This document shows, in pieces, positions 43,968 through 53,664 of a DNA stretch of 64,000 nt (positions within the stretch are counted from its first letter, which is position 1; the number at the start of each line of letters is the position of its first letter). The DNA comes from Duncaniella muris (lineage in GTDB: Bacteria; Bacteroidota; Bacteroidia; Bacteroidales; Muribaculaceae). The notes beneath the pieces are model-generated. The model was not told the origin of the DNA. It ran no database searches and saw only the letters and a list, made by a program, of their open reading frames with translations. The stretch covers positions 62,001 to 126,000 of the forward strand of contig NZ_PUEC01000003.1 of assembly GCF_003024805.1 (NCBI RefSeq), in the 5' to 3' direction. A program made the position numbers and the translations under genes.

Positions 43968-44930
43968 TCAGAATATCACGTTGTATTTGGCCAGAAGTTC
44001 TGCGGGGTGGTATGATTCTTTGGCGTGGCGCAGACCGGGATCACCCACGTCTTCCTCACGGTTGATGTAGATAAGGCCTGGATGGCGTCCGGTCATCATT
44101 TCGGCGAAGAGTTTGTTGACGGTCTCGCCGGCTCCGTTGACTTCATGGTCCATTTTTTCGATGTGGACAAAGAGGGTGTCGCCCTTGACTTCGCCGAGGG
44201 TGAATGCCACTATGCCGTTGGCCGGAGTGGAGAGTACTGCGCCCTCGAAGCCGAAGAGGCCTGGGGTGGAGAGCACCTGTATCACCTGCTCGCGCTCAAT
44301 GTCGGCAAGCGCCGGTTTTGACAGCGGAAGATGGCGTGCAAGGAAAAACTCTTTGACAGCGGGAATCAGCTCCGGGGTCAGCGGTTCGAAGGTGTAGCCG
44401 GGATTTTCGGCTTCGAAACGGTTGACGTGGTTGCGTTTCTTGCCTAATTTCTTGCCTGAAAGGGTTGCGAGGGCCGAGGCCTCGTAGAGGTAGTCGCTCC
44501 AGTCGGCAAGCTGCTGGACGCTGCTTGCTCCGAGGGCTTTGAGCGGGGCCACGAAGGCTTCCGGGACGGCCGAAAAGATGAGGCGGCAGCCTGTGGCGGC
44601 GCAGTATTCACGCAAAAGAGCGACCGACTCCTCAAGCCCCATTTTGCCTACGGGGATTGAGAAAGCCGGCCGGCTGACATCGTCTTCAGTGACACCTTTG
44701 ATGAAAAGAGTGTCATTGAATATACAGTATGAGTAGTCGAAGTATTCGAGCCACATGAATGTGCCGCCTACGGTGAAGTCGCATGTGCGGCAGCATGTCT
44801 GCGCGAGCAGCGGTCGCAGAGTGTCGATGTCTGCTATGCGCAAGGGCTTGAAGCTGAGTGAACATTCCTTTTTCGGTCTGGCCTTGAGCGCCGTCTGCGT
44901 GGCGGCCGCCGATTGTCGAAGCGTGATCAT
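43968..44930 (-). CDS. DUF2156 (phosphatidylglycerol lysyltransferase-like) protein
   Basis: A 320-residue soluble protein with two GNAT-like halves. CDFTVGGTFMWLEYFDYSYC and KKLGKKRNHVNRFEAENPGY, with a C-terminal MTGRHPGLIYINREEDVGDPGLRHAKESY-type end (landmarks INREEDVGD and LRHAKESYHP), match the DUF2156 / LPG synthase C-terminal domain. No membrane part is present, unlike MprF, so it may be a cytoplasmic aminoacyl- or acyltransferase of unknown target. It follows fabD by 96 bp. Confidence 0.82.
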   Translation of the reverse strand: MITLRQSAAATQTALKARPKKECSLSFKPLRIADIDTLRPLLAQTCCRTCDFTVGGTFMWLEYFDYSYCIFNDTLFIKGVTEDDVSRPAFSIPVGKMGLEESVALLREYCAATGCRLIFSAVPEAFVAPLKALGASSVQQLADWSDYLYEASALATLSGKKLGKKRNHVNRFEAENPGYTFEPLTPELIPAVKEFFLARHLPLSKPALADIEREQVIQVLSTPGLFGFEGAVLSTPANGIVAFTLGEVKGDTLFVHIEKMDHEVNGAGETVNKLFAEMMTGRHPGLIYINREEDVGDPGLRHAKESYHPAELLAKYNVIF

Positions 44931-45026
44931 AATCTGAGATTTCTATGATTGTGTGTTTACTGAAAAACACACTGAGCCCCGATGAGGTTCATCTCAGGCT
45001 CCGGAGTGAGGCCCGATTGTGGTGGC

Positions 45027-45905
45027 TTACTGACGGCCAGAGGTGGCTACTTCGCGGTTGATCTTGGCAACGAGGCCCTGGAGCACCTTGCCGGGTCCGA
45101 CTTCGATGAATTCGTCGGCGCCGTCGGCGATCATGTTCTGTACGCTTTGGGTCCAGCGCACTGGAGCGGTCAGCTGTGCCACGAGGTTGGCCTTGATCTC
45201 AGCGGCATCGGTGTGGGGCTTGGCATCGACATTCTGGTAGACGGGTACTGCGGGGTTGTGGAATTCAGTCGCAGCGATGGCTTCGGCGAGTTCGGCGCGG
45301 GCGGGCTCCATGCAGGGTGAGTGGAAGGCACCGCCAACCTTGAGGCGCATGGCGCGCTTTGCACCTGCTTCCTTGAGTTTCTCGCAGGCGGCGTCGATGG
45401 CTTCTTCTTCGCCTGAGATCACGAGCTGACCGGGACAGTTGTAGTTGGCACAGACAACCACTCCGGGAATCGAGGCGCAGATTTCCTCTACTTTTTCGTC
45501 GGGGAGGGCTATCACGGCAGCCATTGTGGAGGGCTTCAGCTCACAGGCTTTCTGCATGGCGCGGGCACGAGCGGCTACCAGACGGAGACCGTCTTCGAAG
45601 CTGAGGGCGCCGGCGGCTACGAGTGCCGAGAATTCACCTAAAGAGTGACCGGCTACCATAGAGGGCTGGAAGTCTTCGCCGAGTGTCTTGGCGAGGATCA
45701 CAGAGTGGAGGAATACGGCGGGCTGGGTTACTTTGGTCTGACGGAGGTCTTCGTCAGTGCCTGCAAACATCAGGTCGGTGATGCGGAAGCCGAGAATCTC
45801 GTTTGCCTTCTCGAACATTTCCTTGGCTACTTCATTGCTTTCATAGAGGTCTTTGCCCATTCCTACGAACTGGGCGCCCTGACCGGGGAATACGTAAGCT
45901 TTCAT
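45027..45905 (-). CDS. fabD: Malonyl CoA-acyl carrier protein transacylase
   Basis: A 292-residue enzyme that charges ACP with malonate for fatty acid synthesis. The N-terminus AYVFPGQGAQFVGMGKDLY, nucleophile Ser88 in GHSLGEF, and VGGAFHSPCM with the catalytic His are present. It has its own TAACTTTG promoter element and is divergent from tatA. No other fab genes are adjacent. Confidence 0.96.
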   Translation of the reverse strand: MKAYVFPGQGAQFVGMGKDLYESNEVAKEMFEKANEILGFRITDLMFAGTDEDLRQTKVTQPAVFLHSVILAKTLGEDFQPSMVAGHSLGEFSALVAAGALSFEDGLRLVAARARAMQKACELKPSTMAAVIALPDEKVEEICASIPGVVVCANYNCPGQLVISGEEEAIDAACEKLKEAGAKRAMRLKVGGAFHSPCMEPARAELAEAIAATEFHNPAVPVYQNVDAKPHTDAAEIKANLVAQLTAPVRWTQSVQNMIADGADEFIEVGPGKVLQGLVAKINREVATSGRQ

Positions 45906-45954
45906 TGAATTGTCGTGAATTTGAATTCGTTTGAATATGATTGGTTTGGGAGTG

Positions 45955-45962
45955 CAAAGTTA
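45955..45962 (-). promoter_or_regulatory. -7 element of fabD
   Basis: TAACTTTG on the minus strand, 49 bp before the fabD ATG; no -33 at 19-21 bp. Confidence 0.5.
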
Positions 45963-46059
45963 CGCTTTTCTATTGATTAGTTAAGGTTCAAAAACCATTT
46001 TTAACATCAGCGGAGTCTGCGGTGACGGGTTTTAAACAGATTTGCAGCAAAAAAATCAC

Positions 46060-46067
46060 TAACTTTG
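46060..46067 (+). promoter_or_regulatory. -7 element of the tatA operon
   Basis: TAACTTTG, 20 bp before the tatA ATG at 46088. It supports this start over an upstream in-frame ATG at 46022, which precedes the promoter. A TTTG lies upstream but at a short 15-bp spacing. Confidence 0.55.
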
Positions 46068-46087
46068 CAGAAAACCCAAATATCAGA

Positions 46088-46297
46088 ATGACACCCTGCA
46101 TTTTCAATCTCGGCACCGGAGAGATCATTGTGATTCTCGTGGTGGTGCTTCTGCTTTTCGGCGCCAAGCGCATACCCGAACTTGCCCGCAGCATGGGCAA
46201 GGGCATCAGCCAGTTCAAACAGGGCATGAATGATGCCGTCAGCGAAATCAAAGATAATACGACCGAAAATTCCGACAAAAGCGCTGCTGAAAAGTGA
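46088..46297 (+). CDS. tatA: Sec-independent translocase subunit TatA
   Basis: A 69-residue protein with one N-terminal helix ([20 protein letters not shown]), the FGxxRxPE hinge as [14 protein letters not shown], and an amphipathic helix ending in an acidic tail. TatA polymerises into the pore of the twin-arginine system. No separate TatB is seen, as is common in Bacteroidota. It overlaps tatC by 4 bp (GTGA). Confidence 0.93.
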   Translation: MTPCIFNLGTGEIIVILVVVLLLFGAKRIPELARSMGKGISQFKQGMNDAVSEIKDNTTENSDKSAAEK

Positions 46298-47118
46298 GCG
46301 GCGAAATGGGATTCTGGGATCACGCCGAGGCCCTGCGCGGAGTGCTGCTCCGCATGGCGGCCGTCATCGTTGTGCTTACGGTCGGGCTGTTTGCGGCCAT
46401 GCCCCACATTTTCGATTCTGTGATTCTGGCTCCGTGTCGGGGCGACTTCATTCTCTACCGGTGGCTTGACAGCATTTCTGCGACTTCACTGATGCCGGGA
46501 GGCAGTGGCGGCGATTTCGAAGTGCACTTGATCAACATCCGTCTGGCCTCGCAGTTTTTCATCCACATGTCAACCTCCTTCTGGCTGGCTGTAGTGCTTG
46601 CTTGCCCGATATGTGTGTGGCTGCTCTGGGGCTTCATAGCACCTGGGCTTTACGAAGAGGAGAAGCGTGGGGCGCGAGGCGCGTTTTTAGCCGGAAACCT
46701 GATGTTTTTCTTAGGCGTTGCCACCGGCTACTTCCTTGTGTTTCCACTGACTCTGCGCTTCCTTGCCGATTATCAGTTGAGCGCACTGATTCCCAACCAG
46801 ATCTCGCTCGATTCCTATATGGACAATTTCATGATGCTGATTCTCGTGATGGGCATTGTGTTCGAACTGCCCCTGGTGGCATGGCTACTGGGCAAGGCCG
46901 GAATTGTCAGCCGCGGACTTTTCAACCGCTACCGCAGACATGCCGTGGTGGCGCTTCTGGTGGCGGCGGCTGTCATAACCCCGACGGGCGATCCGTTCAC
47001 CCTGATGGTGGTCTTCCTGCCTCTCTATCTCCTCTGGGAGCTTTCGGCTCTGACTCTCCCTTCTAAGAGGTCGTTTAAAAAAGAAAAATCAGAAACTGAA
47101 ACGATAAGTAACTTATGA
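46294..47118 (+). CDS. tatC: Twin-arginine translocase subunit TatC
   Basis: A 274-residue membrane protein with about six helices. The conserved N-terminus is [51 protein letters not shown] and a C-terminal [20 protein letters not shown] follow. TatC binds twin-arginine signal peptides. I prefer the GTG at 46294, which overlaps the tatA stop; the ATG at 46306 is the alternative and would remove four residues. Its stop overlaps the mtn ATG. Confidence 0.93.
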   Translation: MSGEMGFWDHAEALRGVLLRMAAVIVVLTVGLFAAMPHIFDSVILAPCRGDFILYRWLDSISATSLMPGGSGGDFEVHLINIRLASQFFIHMSTSFWLAVVLACPICVWLLWGFIAPGLYEEEKRGARGAFLAGNLMFFLGVATGYFLVFPLTLRFLADYQLSALIPNQISLDSYMDNFMMLILVMGIVFELPLVAWLLGKAGIVSRGLFNRYRRHAVVALLVAAAVITPTGDPFTLMVVFLPLYLLWELSALTLPSKRSFKKEKSETETISNL

Positions 47119-47780
47119 AAATTGGCATTATAGTGGCCATGAGCAAAGAGCTGGCCATGATATTACCCCTTCTCTCTGATGCAACTGTAGAAACCCGTGG
47201 TGCTGTCACTCTCCACCGCGGACGCATAGGCGGCAATGACATTGCTGTGATGCAGTGTGGTATAGGCAAGGTCAACGCGGCTATCGGCGCCGTGAGCCTG
47301 ATCGATGCTTTCTCACCTGATCTGGTGATCAATACCGGAGTTGCGGCAGGCGCCGGAGATGACATCCGGGTGATGGATATAGTGGTGGCCGACTCTCTCG
47401 CGCATCATGATTTCTGGTGCATAGGCGAGGAGTGGGGCCATGTGCCCGGCTGTCCCCGTCTTTTCCCGGCCGAGGTGCCGGCTGTTGCGGAAAAAAGCGG
47501 AGCGAAGAAGGGTATCATCGCCTCCGGAGAGCTGTTCATAAGCCGCAAGGAGGAAATCGATTCGATCCGCTCGCACTTCCCGATGGTGAAGGCCGTCGAC
47601 ATGGAGTCGGCCGCGATAGCCCAGGCCTGCTGTCTGCGCCAGGTGCCGTTCATGTGTCTCCGCGTGATCAGCGACTCGCCCTGGACCTCTCATGACAATT
47701 CGAGCCAGTATGAGGATTTCTGGACTGAAGCTCCGCAGAAGTCGTTTGCAGCAGTGAGCGAGATTCTTGCTTCATTGTAA
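47115..47780 (+). CDS. mtnN: 5'-methylthioadenosine/S-adenosylhomocysteine nucleosidase
   Basis: A 221-residue nucleoside phosphorylase-like hydrolase. It splits SAH to adenine and S-ribosylhomocysteine, and MTA likewise. [29 protein letters not shown] and the substrate-binding VDMESAAIAQAC, then VISDSPW, are diagnostic. The product is the substrate of LuxS, encoded 36 bp downstream. Its ATG overlaps the tatC stop by 4 bp. Confidence 0.95.
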   Translation: MKIGIIVAMSKELAMILPLLSDATVETRGAVTLHRGRIGGNDIAVMQCGIGKVNAAIGAVSLIDAFSPDLVINTGVAAGAGDDIRVMDIVVADSLAHHDFWCIGEEWGHVPGCPRLFPAEVPAVAEKSGAKKGIIASGELFISRKEEIDSIRSHFPMVKAVDMESAAIAQACCLRQVPFMCLRVISDSPWTSHDNSSQYEDFWTEAPQKSFAAVSEILASL

Positions 47781-47816
47781 GTCGATGATCCTGAAAACAA
47801 TCTCTTAAGACTACTT

Positions 47817-48299
47817 ATGGAAAAAATAGCAAGCTTTACGATTGACCACAACCGTCTGCAGCGGGGCGTCTATGTGTCGCGCCGCGATGTCACCCCCTCA
47901 GGCGATGTGCTCACTACTTTTGACATACGAATGACCGAGCCAAACCGCGAGGAGGCTCTGACACCTGAGGCGCTGCATGCAATGGAGCATCTTGCCGCCA
48001 CCTTTCTGCGCAACCATCCGCAGTGGAAAGACCGGGTGGTCTACTGGGGGCCTATGGGCTGCTGCACCGGCAACTATCTGATTCTGCAGGGCCGGCTCGA
48101 CTCGGCCGAAATCACCGGTCTGATACGCGAGACAATGGAGTTTGTAAGCTCCTTTGAAGGCGAGGTGCCGGGAGCCACTCCGCGTGACTGCGGCAACTGG
48201 TCGTTCATGGATCTTGAGGCTGCCCGCAAGGCTGCCCGCCGTTATCTCGACGAGGTGATCTGCTGTCTGAAACCTGAAAACCTTGTCTACCCTCAGTGA
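47817..48299 (+). CDS. luxS: S-ribosylhomocysteine lyase
   Basis: A 160-residue metalloenzyme that splits S-ribosylhomocysteine to homocysteine and DPD, the precursor of AI-2. The metal ligands His54 and His58 with Glu57 lie in HAMEHLA; the catalytic Cys83 is in GCCTGNYL; the third ligand Cys is in PRDCGNW. Length is typical. It forms a pathway pair with mtnN. Its stop shares one base with the next gene's ATG. Confidence 0.97.
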   Translation: MEKIASFTIDHNRLQRGVYVSRRDVTPSGDVLTTFDIRMTEPNREEALTPEALHAMEHLAATFLRNHPQWKDRVVYWGPMGCCTGNYLILQGRLDSAEITGLIRETMEFVSSFEGEVPGATPRDCGNWSFMDLEAARKAARRYLDEVICCLKPENLVYPQ

Positions 48300-48970
48300 T
48301 GAAAGACCTGAAAGGGATCAAGGGTAAATATTACATAGCCCGTCTGATAGAAGAGGGCGAGCATGAGCACCAGGATTTCAAATTTGCCATCTCGGATGCC
48401 CGTAAGATTGCCCGCAGCATATCGGCCTTTGCCAACAGAGACGGCGGCCGTCTGCTCGTTGGGGTGAAAGACAACGGCGTGGTGGCAGGTGTCAGAAACG
48501 AGGAAGATATCTTTGTCATCGAGCAGGCTGCCGAGATGTATTGCCGTCCTCCGCAGGAAATCCGGGTCACGGCTTTCAAGGCCGAGGAAGAGAAGACGGT
48601 GCTGCGCATTGAGATTGACCGCGCGCAGCGCCGGCCGGTGCTTGTGATAGAGGCTGACGGATCGGCCCATGCCTATTACAGGGTCAAGGACGAGAACATC
48701 TCGGCTACGCCGCTTATGGTCCGGGCATGGGAGGCTGCTTCTTCCGAGACCGAGGGGGTGCTGATCTCGCTGAGCGAGTCGGAAAGCCGGCTTGCAGGTA
48801 TGCTTGCCGAGGGGCCTGTCACGCTTGAAGAGTTCATGCTTGCGGCAAAGGTGTCGCGCTCGACGGCCGAGGATATAGTGGTCAGACTCCACACCATGAA
48901 TCTGCTCGATTTCGTCTACAATGGCAAGACCTTCCTGCTCTGCCGCATGGAGGAGCCCGAAGATGAATAG
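48299..48970 (+). CDS. AlbA_2 (Schlafen-like) ATP/DNA-binding domain protein
   Basis: A 223-residue protein. The N-terminal part has the AlbA_2 pattern EHEHQDFKFAISDARKIARS, then FANRDGGRLLVGVKDNGVVA. The C-terminal quarter (LEEFMLAAKVSRSTAEDIVV, 20 residues) resembles a winged helix-turn-helix. Such proteins are annotated as putative transcriptional regulators, but their function is poorly known. It is the last gene of the tatAC-mtnN-luxS run. GTG at 48296 is a less likely start. A bidirectional terminator follows. Confidence 0.82.
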   Translation: MKDLKGIKGKYYIARLIEEGEHEHQDFKFAISDARKIARSISAFANRDGGRLLVGVKDNGVVAGVRNEEDIFVIEQAAEMYCRPPQEIRVTAFKAEEEKTVLRIEIDRAQRRPVLVIEADGSAHAYYRVKDENISATPLMVRAWEAASSETEGVLISLSESESRLAGMLAEGPVTLEEFMLAAKVSRSTAEDIVVRLHTMNLLDFVYNGKTFLLCRMEEPEDE

Positions 48971-49022
48971 CGACAGCGTCTGCGCCCGGAGGGCTATTGA
49001 AGTCCGCTCCGGTCTGAATGAT

Positions 49023-49068
49023 AAAAAACTCGTCTGGCTGACATTTGTGTCTGCCGGACGAGTTTTTT
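49023..49068. terminator. Bidirectional terminator between the luxS operon and pgi
   Basis: A 16-bp stem with one T-G pair (aaaaaactcgtctggc, 49023-49038, with gccggacgagtttttt, 49053-49068) and a 14-nt loop. The ends give U-tracts on both strands. Confidence 0.85.
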
Positions 49069-49123
49069 TATGGATTGAAGTGGGCTCCTGTTGATGCAGG
49101 AGTCTACCTGTCATGCCACTTTA

Positions 49124-50464
49124 TCAGATGCGGGCTTTGATGGCTTCAGTTTCTTTTTCATAGCCGGGTTTTTCGAGGAGAGCGAACATGTTGCGCTTGT
49201 AGGCTTCCACGCCGGGCTGGTTGAAGGGGTTGATGCCGAGGATGTAGCCGCTGATGCCGCAGGCTTTTTCAAAGAAGTAGATGAGCTGGCCGAGATATTT
49301 CTCTTCGAGGGCGGGGATGGTCACAAGGATGTTGGGAACACCGCCGTCGACGTGAGCCAGACGGGTGCCGAGTTCTGCCATCTTGTTTACTTCGTCAACG
49401 TGCTTGCCGGCGATGTAGTTGAGACCGTCGAGGTTAGCCTCGTCAGAGGGGATGAGTTTTTCGTGCTTGCTTTCGCCTACAGAGATCACGGTTTCAAATA
49501 TGGTGCGTTCGCCTTCCTGAATCCACTGGCCCATCGAGTGGAGGTCGGTGGAATTGTCGACAGCGGCGGGGAAAATGCCCAGATTGTCTTTGCCTTCGCT
49601 TTCGCCGTAGAGCTGCTTCCACCATTCGCCGAAGAAGTGGAGTTTGGGGTTGTAGTTCACGAGGATCTCGGTCTTCTTGCCGGCCTGATAGAGGGCGTTG
49701 CGGGTTTCGGCATAGAGATATGCGGGGTTCGAAGCGTCAGCCGAGTTGGTCATCTTTTCCATTTCAGCCGCACCGTCGATGAGAGCGCGGATGTCAAAAC
49801 CGGCCACTGCGATGGGGAGCAGGCCCACGGGGGTGAGCACCGAGTAGCGGCCGCCAACGTTGTCGGCGATGACGAAAGTCTTGTAGCCTTCTTCAGTAGC
49901 GAGGCGGCGGAGAGCACCACGCTGGGCGTCGGTGATGGCCACGATGCGCTTGCGGGCTTCTTCAAGGCCGAGCTGGCGTTCGAGCTGTTCTTTGAGCAGG
50001 CGGAAGGCGATGGCCGGTTCGGTGGTTGTTCCGCTCTTTGAGATCACGATGATGCCGAAGCGTTTGTCTTTGAGATAGTCCTGAAGTTCATAGAGATAGT
50101 CTTCGCCGATGTTCTGGCCTGCGAAGAGCACTTTTGGGGTGCCCTGTTCTGCGGGACGGTATGCGGCAAAGCTGTCGCTGAGAGCTTCGATCACGGCTTT
50201 TGCTCCGAGATAAGAGCCGCCGATGCCGATGGCTACCACTGTATCACAGTCGCGGCGGAGCGATTCGGCTGTGGCCACGATGTCGTCAAGGAGAGCGTCG
50301 GTGGTTTCCGTCGGGAGGTTGACCCAGCCGAGGAAGTCGCTGCCGGCTCCTGTTCCGTTGAGAACTTTGTCGAGCGCGCTTGCGGCATTCGCATCGAGCT
50401 TATTGATCTCGTCCTGGCTCACTGTGCCGAGGACGTCTTTGATGTCAACATGTAAGGTCTTCAT
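49124..50464 (-). CDS. pgi: Glucose-6-phosphate isomerase
   Basis: A 446-residue glycolytic enzyme interconverting glucose 6-phosphate and fructose 6-phosphate. [49 protein letters not shown] and a C-terminal [11 protein letters not shown] match the short bacterial type. It is third in the unit lysS-gpsA-pgi, 66 bp after gpsA. Confidence 0.97.
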   Translation of the reverse strand: MKTLHVDIKDVLGTVSQDEINKLDANAASALDKVLNGTGAGSDFLGWVNLPTETTDALLDDIVATAESLRRDCDTVVAIGIGGSYLGAKAVIEALSDSFAAYRPAEQGTPKVLFAGQNIGEDYLYELQDYLKDKRFGIIVISKSGTTTEPAIAFRLLKEQLERQLGLEEARKRIVAITDAQRGALRRLATEEGYKTFVIADNVGGRYSVLTPVGLLPIAVAGFDIRALIDGAAEMEKMTNSADASNPAYLYAETRNALYQAGKKTEILVNYNPKLHFFGEWWKQLYGESEGKDNLGIFPAAVDNSTDLHSMGQWIQEGERTIFETVISVGESKHEKLIPSDEANLDGLNYIAGKHVDEVNKMAELGTRLAHVDGGVPNILVTIPALEEKYLGQLIYFFEKACGISGYILGINPFNQPGVEAYKRNMFALLEKPGYEKETEAIKARI

Positions 50465-50530
50465 GTTATTTTATTTTTTAATTTGGTAAGATCTCTGTTG
50501 CGTGGGGCGCTGATTGCAGTACCCGCTTAT

Positions 50531-51523
50531 TTATATAAACCATTTTCCGAGCGATCTGATTGACCGTTCGGCATTGGCGTGGCGGTAAAGCACATCGTAG
50601 ACGGCATCAAGGATCGGCATTTCAACCCCGTAGCGTTTGTTGATTTCCTTTATACACTTTGTGCCGTAATAGCCTTCGGCTGTCTGCTCCATCTCCATCC
50701 TTGCGGTCGACACGGAGTAGCCTTTGCCTATTATGGAGCCGAAATTGTGGTTTCGGGAGAAGCGTGAGTAGGCCGTCACCAGCAGGTCGCCGAGATAGAC
50801 CGAGTCACAGATGCAGCGCGGGCGGGGGCATACTTCATCGATGAAGCGTTCCATCTCGCGGATGGCGTTGCTGACGAGCATAGCGAGTAAATTGTCACCT
50901 CCCTTCATGCCGTGGACAATCCCGGCGGCTATGGAGTAGACGTTTTTCAGCACGGCCGCATATTCGATGCCTTCCACGTCGCTTGAGGGTATGGCGCGGG
51001 TGTTGGGTGAGGTGAGCAGCTTGCCGAAGAGTTCAGCGTTGGCCACGTCATGACAGCCTACGGTCAGGAAACTCGGCCGGTCAAGGGCCACTTCCTCTGC
51101 ATGGCAAGGGCCGGCCACCACCAGCACGTGTTCTGGCTTTACCCCGAAATGGTGGATGACGAAATCCGAGATGATCTCGTTGTCGCCGGGCACTATGCCC
51201 TTGACAGCCGAGACAATGTGTTTGTCGGATATGTCGGTGGTGATTTTGTTGATATGGGTTTTGAAGTATGGCGAAGGCATGACCATCAGCAGAGTGTCAG
51301 CCTGGGAGCATACGTAGTTTATGTCGCTTGAAAATTCAATCCGGGAGACGTCAAACTGGACGTCGGTAAGGTAAGCGGGATTATGGCCGAGCTTTTTGAA
51401 GTCGTCGATACGGTCATCGCGCCGCATATACCAGAGTATGGAGTCACAGTTGCGCAGGAGGAGCTTGGCGAGCGCTGTAGCCCAGCTCCCGCCGCCCATC
51501 ACTGCTATTTTGTTGAATGCCAT
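50531..51523 (-). CDS. gpsA: Glycerol-3-phosphate dehydrogenase [NAD(P)+]
   Basis: A 330-residue cytoplasmic enzyme that reduces DHAP to sn-glycerol 3-phosphate for phospholipid synthesis. The dinucleotide-binding start is AVMGGGSWATALAKLL. VVAGPCHAEEVALDRPSFLT and AAVLKNVYSIAAGIVHGMKG, with the catalytic Lys, are present. It lies 51 bp after lysS and 66 bp before pgi. Confidence 0.96.
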   Translation of the reverse strand: MAFNKIAVMGGGSWATALAKLLLRNCDSILWYMRRDDRIDDFKKLGHNPAYLTDVQFDVSRIEFSSDINYVCSQADTLLMVMPSPYFKTHINKITTDISDKHIVSAVKGIVPGDNEIISDFVIHHFGVKPEHVLVVAGPCHAEEVALDRPSFLTVGCHDVANAELFGKLLTSPNTRAIPSSDVEGIEYAAVLKNVYSIAAGIVHGMKGGDNLLAMLVSNAIREMERFIDEVCPRPRCICDSVYLGDLLVTAYSRFSRNHNFGSIIGKGYSVSTARMEMEQTAEGYYGTKCIKEINKRYGVEMPILDAVYDVLYRHANAERSIRSLGKWFI

Positions 51524-51574
51524 GAGTATGCGCGAAATGATTTATTTGTCAGAGTCGAATATGTGTGGAGTCTG

Positions 51575-53317
51575 TTATTCGCCTGCCGCGAGTGTGGCGG
51601 CTGCTATCCACTTTTCGATTTCGTCGACGAGGGGAGCTTTGAAACCGAGTTTGAATTTCTTGTTGATGCCGCAGAGTTCCTGGTGGAGTTTTCCGGCGCT
51701 CTGGGCCGAGAGGAGTTCAACGGTGTAGACTCCGGCTTTGTAGAGGGGTGCTACCCATTCGGCGGGAACGCCGAGGGCGGTGAAGGCTTCCTCCTTGTCG
51801 CGGCGCTGCACCTTTTCGGGGCGCATCTGCGGGAAGAAGAGCACTTCCTGGATGGTGCTCTGTCCGGTCATCAGCATGACGAGGCGGTCGATGCCCATGC
51901 CCATGCCTGATGTGGGGGGCATGCCGTATTCGAGAGAGCGCACAAAGTCCTGGTCGATGATCATTGCTTCGTCATCGCCCTTGTCGGCAAGCTTCATCTG
52001 CTCAACGAAACGTTCATACTGGTCGATCGGGTCGTTAAGTTCCGAATAGGCGTTGGCGAGTTCCTTGCCGTTGACCATCAGTTCGAAGCGTTCGGTAAGT
52101 TCGGGGTTCTCGCGGTGTTTCTTGGTCAGAGGCGACATCTCGATGGGGTAGTCGATGATGAAGGTGGGCTGTATGTAGCTGCCTTCACACTTCTCGCCGA
52201 AGATTTCGTCGATGAGTTTGCCTTTGCCCATAGTCTCGTCTACTTCGATGCCGAGAGAGGTGGCAGCTTCTCGGAGCTGCTCTTCGGTCATGCCGGTGAT
52301 GTCTATTCCAGTGTGCTCCTTGATGGCATCGGTCATGGTGACGCGGCGGAAGGGGGCCTTGAAGCTGATCATGTTGTCGCCAACCTTGATCTCTGTGGTG
52401 CCGTTGACTTCGAGACAGATGGTCTCAACGAGTTTTTCGGTGAATTCCATCATCCAGTTGTAGTCCTTGTAGGCCACGTAGATCTCCATGCAGGTGAATT
52501 CCGGGTTGTGGGTGCGGTCCATGCCCTCGTTGCGGAAGTTCTTGCCGATTTCATAAACTCCGTCAAAACCACCTACAATGAGGCGCTTGAGATAAAGCTC
52601 GGTGGCGATACGCATGTAGAGCTCCATGTTGAGGGAGTTATGGTGGGTGATGAAGGGACGGGCGCTTGCTCCGCCGGCTATCGACTGGAGAATCGGGGTC
52701 TCTACCTCCATGTAGCCGTGGTCATTGAAGAACTTGCGCATTGAGTTGAGCACTTTGGTGCGCTTTACGAAGATATCTTTCACGCCGTCGTTGACAATGA
52801 GGTCCACGTAGCGGCGGCGGTAGCGGAGTTCGGGATCATCAAAAGCGTCGTAGGTCACGCCGTCTTTCACCTTCACGATAGGCAGCGGGCGCAGTGACTT
52901 GCCGAGCACAATCAGTTCCTGGGCGTGGACCGAGATCTCGCCGGTCTGAGTGCGGAACACGTAGCCTTTGATGCCTACAAAGTCACCGATGTCAAGGAGT
53001 TTCTTGAACACCACATTGTAGAGGTCTTTGTCTTCGCCCGGACAGATTTCGTCGCGGTTCACATAGACCTGGATGCGGCCTTTGGAGTCCTGAAGTTCAA
53101 GAAAAGAGGCTTTGCCCATGATGCGGCGGCCCATGATTCGGCCTGCTATGGCCACATCGCGGCGGGGGGCTTCGTCTGCAAAAGTTTCTTTAATTTCGTC
53201 GGAGTAGCCGCTGACCGGAAATTCGGCTGCGGGGAAGGGGTCTATGCCACGGCGACGCATTTCGTCAAGACTGCCTCGACGTACGATCTCTTGTTCACTG
53301 AGTTCAAGGACATTCAT
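51575..53317 (-). CDS. lysS: Lysyl-tRNA synthetase (class II)
   Basis: A 580-residue class II synthetase. The OB-fold anticodon domain (about 55-165: [20 protein letters not shown]) is followed by motif 1 ([16 protein letters not shown]), motif 2 ([19 protein letters not shown]) and motif 3 ([13 protein letters not shown]). The ~75-residue C-terminal extension after motif 3 is typical of Bacteroidota LysS. It heads the lysS-gpsA-pgi unit, and TAAATTTG lies upstream. Confidence 0.97.
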   Translation of the reverse strand: MNVLELSEQEIVRRGSLDEMRRRGIDPFPAAEFPVSGYSDEIKETFADEAPRRDVAIAGRIMGRRIMGKASFLELQDSKGRIQVYVNRDEICPGEDKDLYNVVFKKLLDIGDFVGIKGYVFRTQTGEISVHAQELIVLGKSLRPLPIVKVKDGVTYDAFDDPELRYRRRYVDLIVNDGVKDIFVKRTKVLNSMRKFFNDHGYMEVETPILQSIAGGASARPFITHHNSLNMELYMRIATELYLKRLIVGGFDGVYEIGKNFRNEGMDRTHNPEFTCMEIYVAYKDYNWMMEFTEKLVETICLEVNGTTEIKVGDNMISFKAPFRRVTMTDAIKEHTGIDITGMTEEQLREAATSLGIEVDETMGKGKLIDEIFGEKCEGSYIQPTFIIDYPIEMSPLTKKHRENPELTERFELMVNGKELANAYSELNDPIDQYERFVEQMKLADKGDDEAMIIDQDFVRSLEYGMPPTSGMGMGIDRLVMLMTGQSTIQEVLFFPQMRPEKVQRRDKEEAFTALGVPAEWVAPLYKAGVYTVELLSAQSAGKLHQELCGINKKFKLGFKAPLVDEIEKWIAAATLAAGE

Positions 53318-53403
53318 ATATTGATGATTTTGATTTTATTTGCTTATATATATTAAGGTGTAAATGTAGCTTGTTTTCCGACCGCAGTGGCGGGAAATAA
53401 GTG

Positions 53404-53411
53404 CAAATTTA
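53404..53411 (-). promoter_or_regulatory. -7 element of lysS
   Basis: TAAATTTG on the minus strand, 86 bp before the lysS ATG. A TTTG lies 23 bp upstream, slightly beyond the normal spacing. Confidence 0.5.
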
Positions 53412-53582
53412 AATAATTTTTCGCCTATGCCCAACAAAATAGGCTCCAAAACCTAATGGTTATTGTTAAAAACGCTAAAAATGAGGCCGTTGAGGCCACA
53501 CTGAAATTTGGCCGGCGGTCAGATGCCGGAGCGTCTATTCAGGAGGGTTTTAAACAGTTTCTTAAACAGCCTCGAAATGATT

Positions 53583-53636
53583 CGCCTCGGCGAGGCTGGT
53601 TGACAGATCTGTCTGCTAACCAGCCTTGCCGAGGCG
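53583..53636. other. Long hairpin downstream of fkp
   Basis: A 19-bp stem with a single G-T pair (53583-53601 with 53618-53636) around a loop containing the palindrome gacagatctgtc. No T-tract follows on either strand. It lies 29 bp after the fkp stop, so it may protect the fkp mRNA end or act as a terminator needing a factor. Confidence 0.6.
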
Positions 53637-53664
53637 GAATATCGTGGGGGACTAATAGCGGTTG

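Larger units (their letters stand above)
53318..53664. other. Intergenic region between lysS and fkp
   Basis: 347 bp without a gene. It holds the lysS promoter element (53404-53411), an unremarkable AT-rich stretch, a short repeat of ttaaacag near 53550-53570, and a 19-bp hairpin at 53583-53636 close to the fkp stop. Confidence 0.7.

Noticed and set aside
45988-46407. Minus-strand frame antisense to tatA
   Set aside because: It mirrors tatA and the start of tatC, which have clear family signatures; its own translation has none.
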